Shown: positions 34,262 to 40,762 of the stretch, in pieces
Layout of the letters: each line of letters opens with the position of its first letter
Position numbering within the stretch: the first letter of the stretch is position 1
Source of the DNA: a bacterium D16-36
Lineage (GTDB): Bacteria > Bacillota > Clostridia > Lachnospirales > Lachnospiraceae
NCBI GenBank assembly: GCA_003611745.1
Contig: RAYF01000021.1
Coordinates: 29,931 to 93,930 of the forward strand
Length of the DNA: 64,000 bases
Reading direction: 5' to 3'
The notes under the pieces: model-generated
Database searches by the model: none
What the model was told of the DNA's origin: nothing
What the model saw: only the letters and a program-made list of their open reading frames with translations
Made by a program: the position numbers and the translations under genes

Positions 34262-34477
34262 ATGCCAAGACCTAATAACTCTCCTACACCCGATACTCAG
34301 ATACGAATGGAAAGCCTTTCCAATGAAGAAAAGCATTTTATAGAAGAAAGTCTTTCCATAGATAAAATGAGGCTGACCGTTACCAACGTCTACCCCGCCT
34401 TTCAGAAAAAATCAGAACAGGAAACCCGACAGGAAATCGGGGCAAGGCTCTATCAGATTTTCAAAAAATATGCGTAA
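34262..34477 (+). CDS. Small TnpW-like mobile-element protein
   Basis: A 71-residue basic protein (MPRPNNSPTPDTQIRMESLS, ending ARLYQIFKKYA) directly upstream of the serine recombinase, with AAAGGAGAAAG before its ATG. Its position and size resemble TnpW-type proteins of clostridial elements. The function is unknown; a role as accessory or directionality factor would be inference. The 140 bases before it (34119-34261) hold no recognised gene. Confidence 0.55.
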   Translation: MPRPNNSPTPDTQIRMESLSNEEKHFIEESLSIDKMRLTVTNVYPAFQKKSEQETRQEIGARLYQIFKKYA

Positions 34478-34552
34478 GCCCTTGCAAAACAGTCATGGAA
34501 ACGATATGATTGTTTTGTGGATATGCGTCTTACGTTTTAGGAGGTAGATAGA

Positions 34553-36061
34553 ATGTACGACGCATTATATGCAAGACAGTCAATCGAAAAAAAGGACAGC
34601 ATATCCGTAGAAAGCCAGCTTGAGTATTGCAGATACGAAACCCACGGGGAAGCCTGTATTGAATATACGGACAGAGGTTTTTCGGGCAAAGACACCAACC
34701 GTCCCGGCTTTGAAAAAATGATGAATGATATTCGTGCAGGAAAAATCAAACGGGTTATTGTCTACAAACTCGACCGTATCAGCCGTTCCATTTTGGATTT
34801 TGCAAACATGATGGAGATATTTCAAAAGTATCATGTGGAGTTTGTTTCTTCCACTGAAAAATTTGACACGTCCACACCAATCGGCAGGGCAATGTTAAAT
34901 ATCTGTATCGTGTTCGCCCAACTGGAACGGGAAACTATACAAAAGCGGGTAACGGACGCTTATTATGCAAGGTGCAAGCGTGGTTTTTACATGGGCGGGC
35001 GTATTCCCTACGGCTACCGTCTGACGAACACGGTCATTGACAATATCCGCACGTCCATGTACGAGGAAGTCCAAGAGGAAAGCGAACAGCTAAAGCTGAT
35101 TTACTCCATGTATGAGGACACGGACAATTCACTTGGGGATATTGTACGATACTTGAACGAACACCAGATTAAAAATCTGCGTGGCGCAAACTGGAATACC
35201 GCCCGTATCAGTGAAATGCTCCGCAATCCCGTGTATGTGCAAGCCGATATTGACGTGTACCAGTTTTTCCAAAGTCAAGGTGCAAACATCTATAACCCGG
35301 CAAGTGACTTCACGGGTTACAATGCCTGCTATCTCTACAAAGGTACGGTTTCCACTTCAAGAAAACAGAGCGACCTGTCCGACAAAGAGATTGTGCTTGC
35401 GCCGCATAAGGGTTTTATCCCCTCTAAGACATGGTTAGCCTGCCGTATACGGTGTCTAAATAACCGACAGTCAACAAAGACTTGCAAGCCGAAAAACTCA
35501 TGGCTTGTTGGTAAGGTAAAATGCGGCAAATGCGGTTATGCGCTAACAATCCGTAAGGCGAAAACAAAGTGGGGACGCTACTTTGTTTGCAGCCAGTCGG
35601 GAAGCCGCGGAAGCAACTGCACCGGGGCAGGCTGTACGGTTTATGCAGACGTTTTAGAGGAATATATGCTTGGTGCAATTAAGGATAGACTGTCAGAGTT
35701 TCAGAAACTTTCCTGTCTATCTGAAACAGGAGAAGAACAAAAGCACATGACGAAAAAAATCCGTCTGACACAGATTGAGGAAGAAATCGAAGAACTTCTC
35801 TCCAAAGTGTCCGGGGCAAGCGGCGTTCTGATGAAATACATAGATGAAAAAGTATCAGAACTGGACGCAGAGCGGAAAGCCTTGCAGGAAGAAATCGTTA
35901 CGGCAAATGTCACAGACACAGAGGACAGATTGAAGCAGATAACCAATCATGTAAAAACATGGGAAACGCTCTCTTTCGAGGACAGACAGGCGGTAGTCGA
36001 TACGCTTATCAAAGTTATCCGCATTGCAGACGGAAACATTGAAATCACTTGGAACATATAA
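34553..36061 (+). CDS. Large serine recombinase of the cotJC element
   Basis: A 502-residue large serine recombinase: S10 in LYARQSIEKKDSIS, KLDRISRSILDF, and VFAQLERETIQKRVTDAYYA in the catalytic domain; the Recombinase domain includes GGRIPYGYRL and SLGDIVRYLNEHQI; a zinc ribbon VKCGKCGYALTIRK ... CSQSGSRGSNC; and a coiled coil (residues about 385-450). GGAGG is nine bases upstream of the ATG. The gene ends 80 bases from the core site at the right end of the element, so its product is the natural integrase/excisionase for the attP/attB pair read here. Confidence 0.93.
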   Translation: MYDALYARQSIEKKDSISVESQLEYCRYETHGEACIEYTDRGFSGKDTNRPGFEKMMNDIRAGKIKRVIVYKLDRISRSILDFANMMEIFQKYHVEFVSSTEKFDTSTPIGRAMLNICIVFAQLERETIQKRVTDAYYARCKRGFYMGGRIPYGYRLTNTVIDNIRTSMYEEVQEESEQLKLIYSMYEDTDNSLGDIVRYLNEHQIKNLRGANWNTARISEMLRNPVYVQADIDVYQFFQSQGANIYNPASDFTGYNACYLYKGTVSTSRKQSDLSDKEIVLAPHKGFIPSKTWLACRIRCLNNRQSTKTCKPKNSWLVGKVKCGKCGYALTIRKAKTKWGRYFVCSQSGSRGSNCTGAGCTVYADVLEEYMLGAIKDRLSEFQKLSCLSETGEEQKHMTKKIRLTQIEEEIEELLSKVSGASGVLMKYIDEKVSELDAERKALQEEIVTANVTDTEDRLKQITNHVKTWETLSFEDRQAVVDTLIKVIRIADGNIEITWNI

Positions 36062-36119
36062 CCATTAGCCATGAAAGATTGAAGTACGGCATTTTGAGGG
36101 AAATATTTTATGAGATATT

Positions 36120-36150
36120 TTTACTTCAATCCTCCCGTTTCGGTGAAGCA
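36120..36150. other. attR of the 7.7 kb element
   Basis: TTTACTTCAATCCTCCCGTT (36120-36139) plus T, one C, and the core GGTGAAGCA (36142-36150), followed by cotJC codons. The 21-base arm mirrors that of attL with three mismatches. In addition GATTGAAGTA (36077-36086) is an inverted copy of TACTTCAATC (36122-36131), which may be a recombinase or terminator arm. Confidence 0.8.
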
Positions 36151-36228
36151 TTGCGCAGAGTGCAGGACGACTTAGATTCCAGAAACTTCTACGCATTTAA
36201 TAGACAAATTGATAATAAACCCTGCTAA
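36151..36228 (+). pseudogene. cotJC: CotJC, 3' fragment
   Basis: Directly after the core the frame LRRVQDDLDSRNFYAFNRQI ends DNKPC and a stop; it is the missing C-terminus of the CotJC fragment that stops at 28433. Joining the two at the shared core gives an uninterrupted frame with no lost or gained codon. Confidence 0.88.
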
Positions 36229-36318
36229 ATAGAGGGATACGGCAAAGGCAAAACTTATATAAAAGTTTTCAAGACAGGGGAACGTTGATTCAGAACCTCT
36301 TTCCCCTATATCTTCTGA

Positions 36319-36360
36319 ACCGGATATGGAAAACAAATGCCATATCCGGTATTTAATTTT
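36319..36360 (+). terminator. Intrinsic terminator behind cotJC
   Basis: ACCGGATATGG (36319-36329) pairs with CCATATCCGGT (36340-36350) and is followed by ATTTAATTTTT. Confidence 0.8.
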
Positions 36361-36380
36361 TAAGGAGATAATTTACACAA

Positions 36381-36409
36381 TTGACATTTTGCATCTGCCC
36401 TGTTATAAT
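36381..36409 (+). promoter_or_regulatory. Sigma-A promoter of GNAT gene
   Basis: TTGACA (36381-36386), 17 bases, TATAAT (36404-36409). Since it lies inside the longer open frame that begins at 36326, it shows that the GNAT starts at 36452. Confidence 0.85.
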
Positions 36410-36451
36410 CCGAAAAAATATTACATATCTAAATATGCGAGGAAGCTATTA

Positions 36452-36874
36452 ATGAATATCATTGTTTATGAGGCATTGCCGCCGGAAGCCGCCCAAATAA
36501 GGGAAACTGTATTTATAAAAGAACAGGGATTTCAAAATGAATTTGATGAAATAGATAACCATGCAAAACATCTGGTTTTATATCATAATGAAGCACCCAT
36601 CGCAACCTGCCGTTTTTTCACCAAAGGCACATCGGAAAGTTATGTTATTGGACGGATAGCTGTATTGAAAGAATATCGTGGACAAAATATTGGCTCGTAT
36701 TTATTAGAAGCAGCAGAATGCGAAATAAAAAAGCTCGGCGGAAAATATATTTTTCTACATTCACAAAATAGAGTAAAAAGCTTTTATGAAAAACTTGGAT
36801 ATCATAAGTACGGAGAAATAGATTTTGATGAAAGCTGTCCTCATATCTGGATGCGCAAAAAGCTGTCGCAATAA
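36452..36874 (+). CDS. GNAT family N-acetyltransferase (ElaA/YjcF-like)
   Basis: A 140-residue GNAT beginning MNIIVYEALPPEAAQIRETV and continuing FIKEQGFQNEFDEIDNHAKH, a start typical of the YjcF/ElaA branch. Acetyl-CoA loop: VLKEYRGQNIGSYLLEAAE; end: SFYEKLGYHKYGE. GAGGAAG lies before ATG 36452, just after the promoter at 36381-36409. Substrate is unknown. Confidence 0.87.
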   Translation: MNIIVYEALPPEAAQIRETVFIKEQGFQNEFDEIDNHAKHLVLYHNEAPIATCRFFTKGTSESYVIGRIAVLKEYRGQNIGSYLLEAAECEIKKLGGKYIFLHSQNRVKSFYEKLGYHKYGEIDFDESCPHIWMRKKLSQ

Positions 36875-36911
36875 TTAAAGTAATCTTCCGTACATAATTC
36901 TATCATTTTTA

Positions 36912-36960
36912 TTGACATATAGGTAACTTGTTGCTATAATTAGAAGCGTAACAAGTTGCC
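36912..36960 (+). promoter_or_regulatory. Promoter and inverted operator of marR gene
   Basis: TTGACA (36912-36917), 17 bases, TATAAT (36935-36940). GGTAACTTGTT (36922-36932), within the spacer, and AACAAGTTGCC (36950-36960) are inverted with 10 of 11 matching. This fits autorepression by the MarR protein starting at 36976. Confidence 0.7.
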
Positions 36961-36975
36961 AATGGGGAGGATTAC

Positions 36976-37467
36976 ATGAATTTAGATGAGTTGATTCAAA
37001 AATATTCAAGTTCTACAGAGAATCAAAGAAAAGCTATTTTCAGTACATTATTTATCGCTGGAAACAAGCTGCAAACGCTTTTTGATAACCATATTCCAGA
37101 GGTATCGTTAAAGCAATTTATGTTATTGTCAATAGTGAGGCAGTCGAAGGAACAGCTGACATTTACCCAATTAGGAAATTTGCTGGGCTGTTCAAGACAA
37201 AATATTAAAAAGTTAGCTGATGTTTTGATGAAAAAAGGGTTTGTTACTATTCAGCAAAGCCCGCATGATATAAGAGCTATGTGTATCTGTCCCACAGAAA
37301 AGGTAAATGACTTTTATGTAAACGATTTTTCTGGATACCAAGAGAAATTGAAATATCTTTTTGAAGTTTATACAGACAAAGAGATTGAAACTCTTTTTAT
37401 CCTTTTGTCAAAACTGTATGCTGGAATAGAAAATTTGGATAGGAGGGCTACTAATGAGAAAAAGTAA
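36976..37467 (+). CDS. MarR family transcriptional regulator
   Basis: A 163-residue winged-helix regulator: LKQFMLLSIVRQSKEQLTFT, QLGNLLGCSRQNIKKLADVL and GFVTIQQSPHDIRAMCICPT (wing). GGGGAGG is before the ATG. It is followed by a flavodoxin gene and likely senses an oxidant or drug; the two cysteines near the wing (MCIC) might be redox sensors, by inference. A small frame at 37454-37510 (MRKSKKVLLIIFKIV) looks like the start of a lost membrane or exported protein. Confidence 0.87.
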   Translation: MNLDELIQKYSSSTENQRKAIFSTLFIAGNKLQTLFDNHIPEVSLKQFMLLSIVRQSKEQLTFTQLGNLLGCSRQNIKKLADVLMKKGFVTIQQSPHDIRAMCICPTEKVNDFYVNDFSGYQEKLKYLFEVYTDKEIETLFILLSKLYAGIENLDRRATNEKK

Positions 37468-37557
37468 AAAGGTGTTGCTAATAATTTTTAAAATAGTAAA
37501 TGTATTTTAAAAGCAGTTGAAAATGCAATAGAAAATTAAAGAGGGAGATTTAAGCTG

Positions 37558-38079
37558 ATGAAAACAATTGTAATTTACAATTCAAAAACAGGTTTTACAA
37601 AGCGTTATGCCGAATGGATAGCGGAAGCAACAGGGGCAGATTGTTTTGAGTTATCAGCCGCAAAGAAGAAAGATTTGGCTACATATGAAGCGATTATTTT
37701 TGGAGGTTGGGCTTGTGCTGGCAGTATCAGTAAAATTAGTTGGTTTAAGGGAAATATTGAGAAATGGGCAGATAAAAAGCTGATTGCATTTTGTGTTGGG
37801 GGAAGTCCGATAGACAACCCGGAAATTGACATAGCTCTCAAAAGGAATTTCAACGAATCGGAGCAGAAAAAAGTAAAAACATTTTATTGTCCCGGGGGAT
37901 TCAATTATGAAAAAATGTCTACACCGTTAAAGCTGATGATGAAAATGTTTATAAAAACACTTAAAGCAAAAAAAGATAAGACAGAAGCGGAGCAAATAAT
38001 GGTAAAAATGATTTCTTCGTCTTATGATATTTCGGATAAAAAGTATGTTGAACCGATTTTGCAATATTTGAAAAATTAG
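37558..38079 (+). CDS. Flavodoxin domain protein
   Basis: A 173-residue flavodoxin-fold protein. The FMN phosphate loop is YNSKTGFTKRYAEWI at residues 7-21, FGGWACAGSISKISW is the second loop, and CVGGSPIDNP the third. Similar to the flavodoxin-like domain of menaquinone-dependent protoporphyrinogen oxidase or to small flavodoxins of clostridia. Located behind a marR gene, so probably part of a redox or drug response. AGAGGGAG lies before the ATG. Confidence 0.85.
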   Translation: MKTIVIYNSKTGFTKRYAEWIAEATGADCFELSAAKKKDLATYEAIIFGGWACAGSISKISWFKGNIEKWADKKLIAFCVGGSPIDNPEIDIALKRNFNESEQKKVKTFYCPGGFNYEKMSTPLKLMMKMFIKTLKAKKDKTEAEQIMVKMISSSYDISDKKYVEPILQYLKN

Positions 38080-38134
38080 CTGCGCACGCGTCAATTAGCG
38101 GAACAAACAATAACGAAAACATGCCTGTCCCCCA

Positions 38135-38332
38135 TCACTTTCCAGCGTTGTTATTCCTTTTTCCCCTTTTTAGTGCTTTAATAATGCGGCTCATTATAAA
38201 AAGGAATCCAATATCGGCCAATATATCCAAAATAATAATTATAATGCCATACTTTGTTAATTTATTCTTATCATCGATTAATATTTTTTCGTCTTTTATA
38301 TGCCTGCCATCTGTTCCGACTATTTTTAACAT
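38135..38332 (-). CDS. Small membrane protein, hypothetical
   Basis: A 65-residue product with one membrane segment (YGIIIIILDILADIGFLFIM) flanked by charged ends (KDEKILIDDKNKLTK and KALKRGKRNNN). AGGTGG lies seven bases before the ATG and a TATACT is found about 40 bases upstream, inside the end of the inverted repeat at 38351. It may be real, but there is no known family. Confidence 0.45.
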   Translation of the reverse strand: MLKIVGTDGRHIKDEKILIDDKNKLTKYGIIIIILDILADIGFLFIMSRIIKALKRGKRNNNAGK

Positions 38333-38350
38333 TTTGCCACCTATCCTTCC

Positions 38351-38568
38351 CTAGTATAGCAAATAATAATTAACTGGTATACTTACTTGTCTGATTGCCC
38401 ATTTGCTTCGTTGGTCTACGCTCTGCTTCGGTCCATGCTTATCAGATGTCCACTGGACATCTAGCACCGTCAATCGACGTAGCCACCGCTACGCCTCATT
38501 CCTCCGCCTCGCATATGAAACAATCATCCAGCGTCAGTATACCAGAAATTAATTATTTGCTATACTAG
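38351..38568. repeat. MITE-like element with 32 bp terminal inverted repeats
   Basis: Bases 38351-38382 and 38537-38568 form inverted repeats (CTAGTATAGCAAATAAT ... CTGGTATAC, 28 of 32 matching). The 218 bp unit has no reading frame and is more GC-rich than its surroundings. It contains the palindrome AGATGTCCA-CTGGACATCT (around 38444-38462) and a series of short repeats such as CTACG/CGTAG. The end repeats include TATACT-like promoter elements pointing outward. This is a non-autonomous repeat of unknown family. Confidence 0.65.
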
Positions 38569-38714
38569 AATCGTTCATTTTAATTAACTCTAAAAGATAT
38601 AAGAATATTATGCCACAATCTTCCATATCTTACAATACAAAAATGCATTTAATTTTTTAAACAAAGAATTTGTTACGTTACTATTCTTACATCTTAAAGG
38701 TAAGAGATAAAAAA

Positions 38715-38743
38715 TTGAAAACCATGCTGGTTTTTGCTATACT
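38715..38743 (+). promoter_or_regulatory. Promoter of WYL regulator gene
   Basis: TTGAAA (38715-38720), 17 bases, TATACT (38738-38743). It lies inside the longer open frame starting at 38670, showing the true start is downstream. Confidence 0.7.
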
Positions 38744-38816
38744 ATCAGCGGAGGAAAACCCAAAAGCTACGCGCTCTAGAGTTTCCGGGCGGACTCTTAT
38801 TTTGGGAGATGGAATG

Positions 38817-39719
38817 ATGTCAGATAGCCGTTTATTTAAAATTTTATATTACCTTTTAGACAGGGGACATGCAACAGCTCCTGAGTTAGCAGCTGAATTT
38901 GAAGTTTCCGCAAGAACAATTTACCGTGACGTGGAGGCATTAAGCAGTGCGGGTATTCCAATCTATGCTGAAACAGGAAGAAATGGCGGTATATATTTGT
39001 TGCAAGATTTTATTTTGGATAAGGCAATATTATCCGAAAACGAAAAGCAGGAAGTGTTGACGGCGATGCAAAGTATATTGGCCACAGGTTATACTGGCGG
39101 AAAAGATATATTAACAAAGTTATCAGCACTTTTTAATGTAAATACAAGAAATTGGCTTGAGGTAGATTTTTCGCGCTGGGGAAAGTGCGCTTATGACAAC
39201 TCTAAATTTGAAATGATAAAAGCAGCTGTAATTCAGTGCAAAGAAATAAAGATCGTTTATGAAAACACTAACAGCGAAAGGAGTATACGAATCATTCAAC
39301 CGTTAAAAATATCTTATATATCAAAAGAATGGTATTTGAAAGCGTTTTGCATGGAAAAGCAGGATTTTCGTATATTCAAACTAAATCGCATATTAGAGAT
39401 AGAATTATTAGAGAATACTTTTGTACCAAGACAATATCCGGAACAAGAAAATAATTTACAGAGGCATATCGCATATCCTCAGATAGTCCTTTTGTTTTCT
39501 AAAGAAATTGCATATCGTGTCTATGATGAATTTGACGAAACAGAAATTGAATATCAAAAAAATGGGGATTTAATTGTTCGCGCTGAAATGCCTGTTGATA
39601 CATGGCTTACTGGTTATCTGCTTTCATTCGGGGCGCAGGTTGAAATACTTGAACCAAAGTATTTAAAAGATGTTTTAGCTGCACAGGCACAAGCAATTTA
39701 TGAAAAAAATAAACCTTGA
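38817..39719 (+). CDS. HTH/WYL-domain transcriptional regulator (YafY-like)
   Basis: A 300-residue regulator: N-terminal HTH_11 (SRLFKILYYLLDRGHATAPE, LAAEFEVSARTIYRDVEALS, then wing GIPIYAETGRNGGIYL), WYL domain in the centre (IKIVYENTNSERSIRIIQPL, SKEWYLKAFCMEKQDFRIFK) and a WCX C-terminal domain. WYL proteins sense nucleic-acid or small ligands and often repress or activate a neighbour. Start ATG 38817 (or 38814) follows GGGAGATGG. Its likely target is the acetyltransferase gene at 39860. Confidence 0.9.
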   Translation: MSDSRLFKILYYLLDRGHATAPELAAEFEVSARTIYRDVEALSSAGIPIYAETGRNGGIYLLQDFILDKAILSENEKQEVLTAMQSILATGYTGGKDILTKLSALFNVNTRNWLEVDFSRWGKCAYDNSKFEMIKAAVIQCKEIKIVYENTNSERSIRIIQPLKISYISKEWYLKAFCMEKQDFRIFKLNRILEIELLENTFVPRQYPEQENNLQRHIAYPQIVLLFSKEIAYRVYDEFDETEIEYQKNGDLIVRAEMPVDTWLTGYLLSFGAQVEILEPKYLKDVLAAQAQAIYEKNKP

Positions 39720-39733
39720 CAAAAGGTGTCAAG
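39715..39733. promoter_or_regulatory. Operator-like inverted repeat before YoaP-like gene
   Basis: CTTGAC-AAAAGGT-GTCAAG is a perfect six-base inverted repeat overlapping the WYL gene stop. TATACT follows at 39744-39749. It may be the binding site by which the WYL regulator controls the next gene; inference from place only. The remaining bases to 39859 hold no gene. Confidence 0.35.
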
Positions 39734-39859
39734 ATATATGTGTTATACTAAATACCATAGCAATAGGGCTATACATAAACTTAAACACACATTACGTTTA
39801 GCTCGTTGCGTACGTGAGAATAAAGCAGCAGCAAACAAGATATTTAGGGAGGTATTCTT

Positions 39860-40606
39860 ATGGAATATATTAGAGTAACAAAAGAAAATATAGAAAAAGA
39901 GCATATATGTTGTGCTATTTCAAACAATAATGATATTCAAGTGTCGTCAAAAAAGATTTGGTTAAAAGAACGTTTTGATGATGGTTTAGTTTTTTTAAAA
40001 AGCGAACAGCGGGGCAAATGTTTTATTGAATATATCCCTGCTGAAAATGCGTGGAATCCTATTAATGCAGATGGCTATATGTATATTGATTGTTTATGGG
40101 TGGCGGGCTCTTTTAAGGGGCATGGTTATTCAACAGAATTACTAAATAGTTGCATTGAAGATAGCAAAACTAAAGGAAAACAAGGATTATGCATATTATC
40201 TGCAGCAAAGAAAAAACCATTTCTGGCTGACCCTAAATTTCTAAGATACAAAGGTTTTGCCGTTAGCGATGAGGCGGATAATGGGATTCAGTTGTGGTAT
40301 CTGCCTTTTGCAGAAAATGCTTTATTGCCGAAATTCAAAGAATGTGCGAAACACCCTCATATTGATGAGATGGGATATGTTTTATATTATACCAGCCAGT
40401 GCCCATTTAATGTAAAGTATGTTCCTGTTATTGAAAATATTGCGAAAGAGAAATCTGTAAAATTTAAGTCAATTCATTTACAGAATAAAGAGGATGCACA
40501 AAGTGCCCCAACACCAATTACAACATATGCATTATTTTTAGATGGCAGCTATGTAACAAATGAACAGATGAATGATAAGAGGTTTTTGAAATTATTAGAA
40601 AAGTAA
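39860..40606 (+). CDS. GNAT acetyltransferase with YoaP-like C-terminal domain
   Basis: A 248-residue two-domain protein. The N-terminal GNAT (residues about 1-150) has LWVAGSFKGHGYSTELLNSC as acetyl-CoA loop. The C-terminal domain (about 165-248) has LYYTSQCPFNVKYVPVIENI, AKEKSVKFKSIHLQNKEDAQ and PTPITTYALFLDGSYVT, a thioredoxin-like YoaP domain with a single cysteine after TSQ. Proteins of this make-up often sit beside WYL or drug-resistance regulators. GGGAGG precedes the ATG. Confidence 0.85.
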   Translation: MEYIRVTKENIEKEHICCAISNNNDIQVSSKKIWLKERFDDGLVFLKSEQRGKCFIEYIPAENAWNPINADGYMYIDCLWVAGSFKGHGYSTELLNSCIEDSKTKGKQGLCILSAAKKKPFLADPKFLRYKGFAVSDEADNGIQLWYLPFAENALLPKFKECAKHPHIDEMGYVLYYTSQCPFNVKYVPVIENIAKEKSVKFKSIHLQNKEDAQSAPTPITTYALFLDGSYVTNEQMNDKRFLKLLEK

Positions 40607-40609
40607 CTG

Positions 40610-40668
40610 CCCGTTTGCGGGTTCTTTAAAAAGGGGCTGCACATTAATTTTTGTGCAGCCCCCACAAT
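40610..40668 (+). terminator. Tandem terminator hairpins
   Basis: A small CCCG-TTTG-CGGG hairpin with TTCTTT is followed by GGGGCTGCAC (40633-40642) pairing with GTGCAGCCCC (40653-40662), placed between the YoaP-like gene and the convergent LRR gene. Confidence 0.65.
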
Positions 40669-40762
40669 GTATTTTTATCCAATATGTTTTTTTGATATAT
40701 TACAGTCCTCTTTTGCCATATGTACTATTCACAATATGCTTTCCATACTAAATTTAAAGCAG

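Larger units (their letters stand above)
28425..36150. mobile_element. 7.7 kb integrated element in cotJC with serine recombinase and MATE cargo
   Basis: The unit is bounded by GGTGAAGCA at 28425-28433 and 36142-36150, splitting cotJC so that joining the ends restores the frame (FGEA to LRRVQDDL). Contents in order: replication-initiator-like pseudogene, a large inverted repeat, a MATE-GNAT-MATE cargo operon with attenuator, a winged-helix gene cut by an IS3 element, a small TnpW-like gene and the large serine recombinase at the right end. No relaxase or conjugation genes remain, so it is an integrative element or a shrunken relative of a clostridial ICE that would need outside help to transfer. 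Confidence 0.8.
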
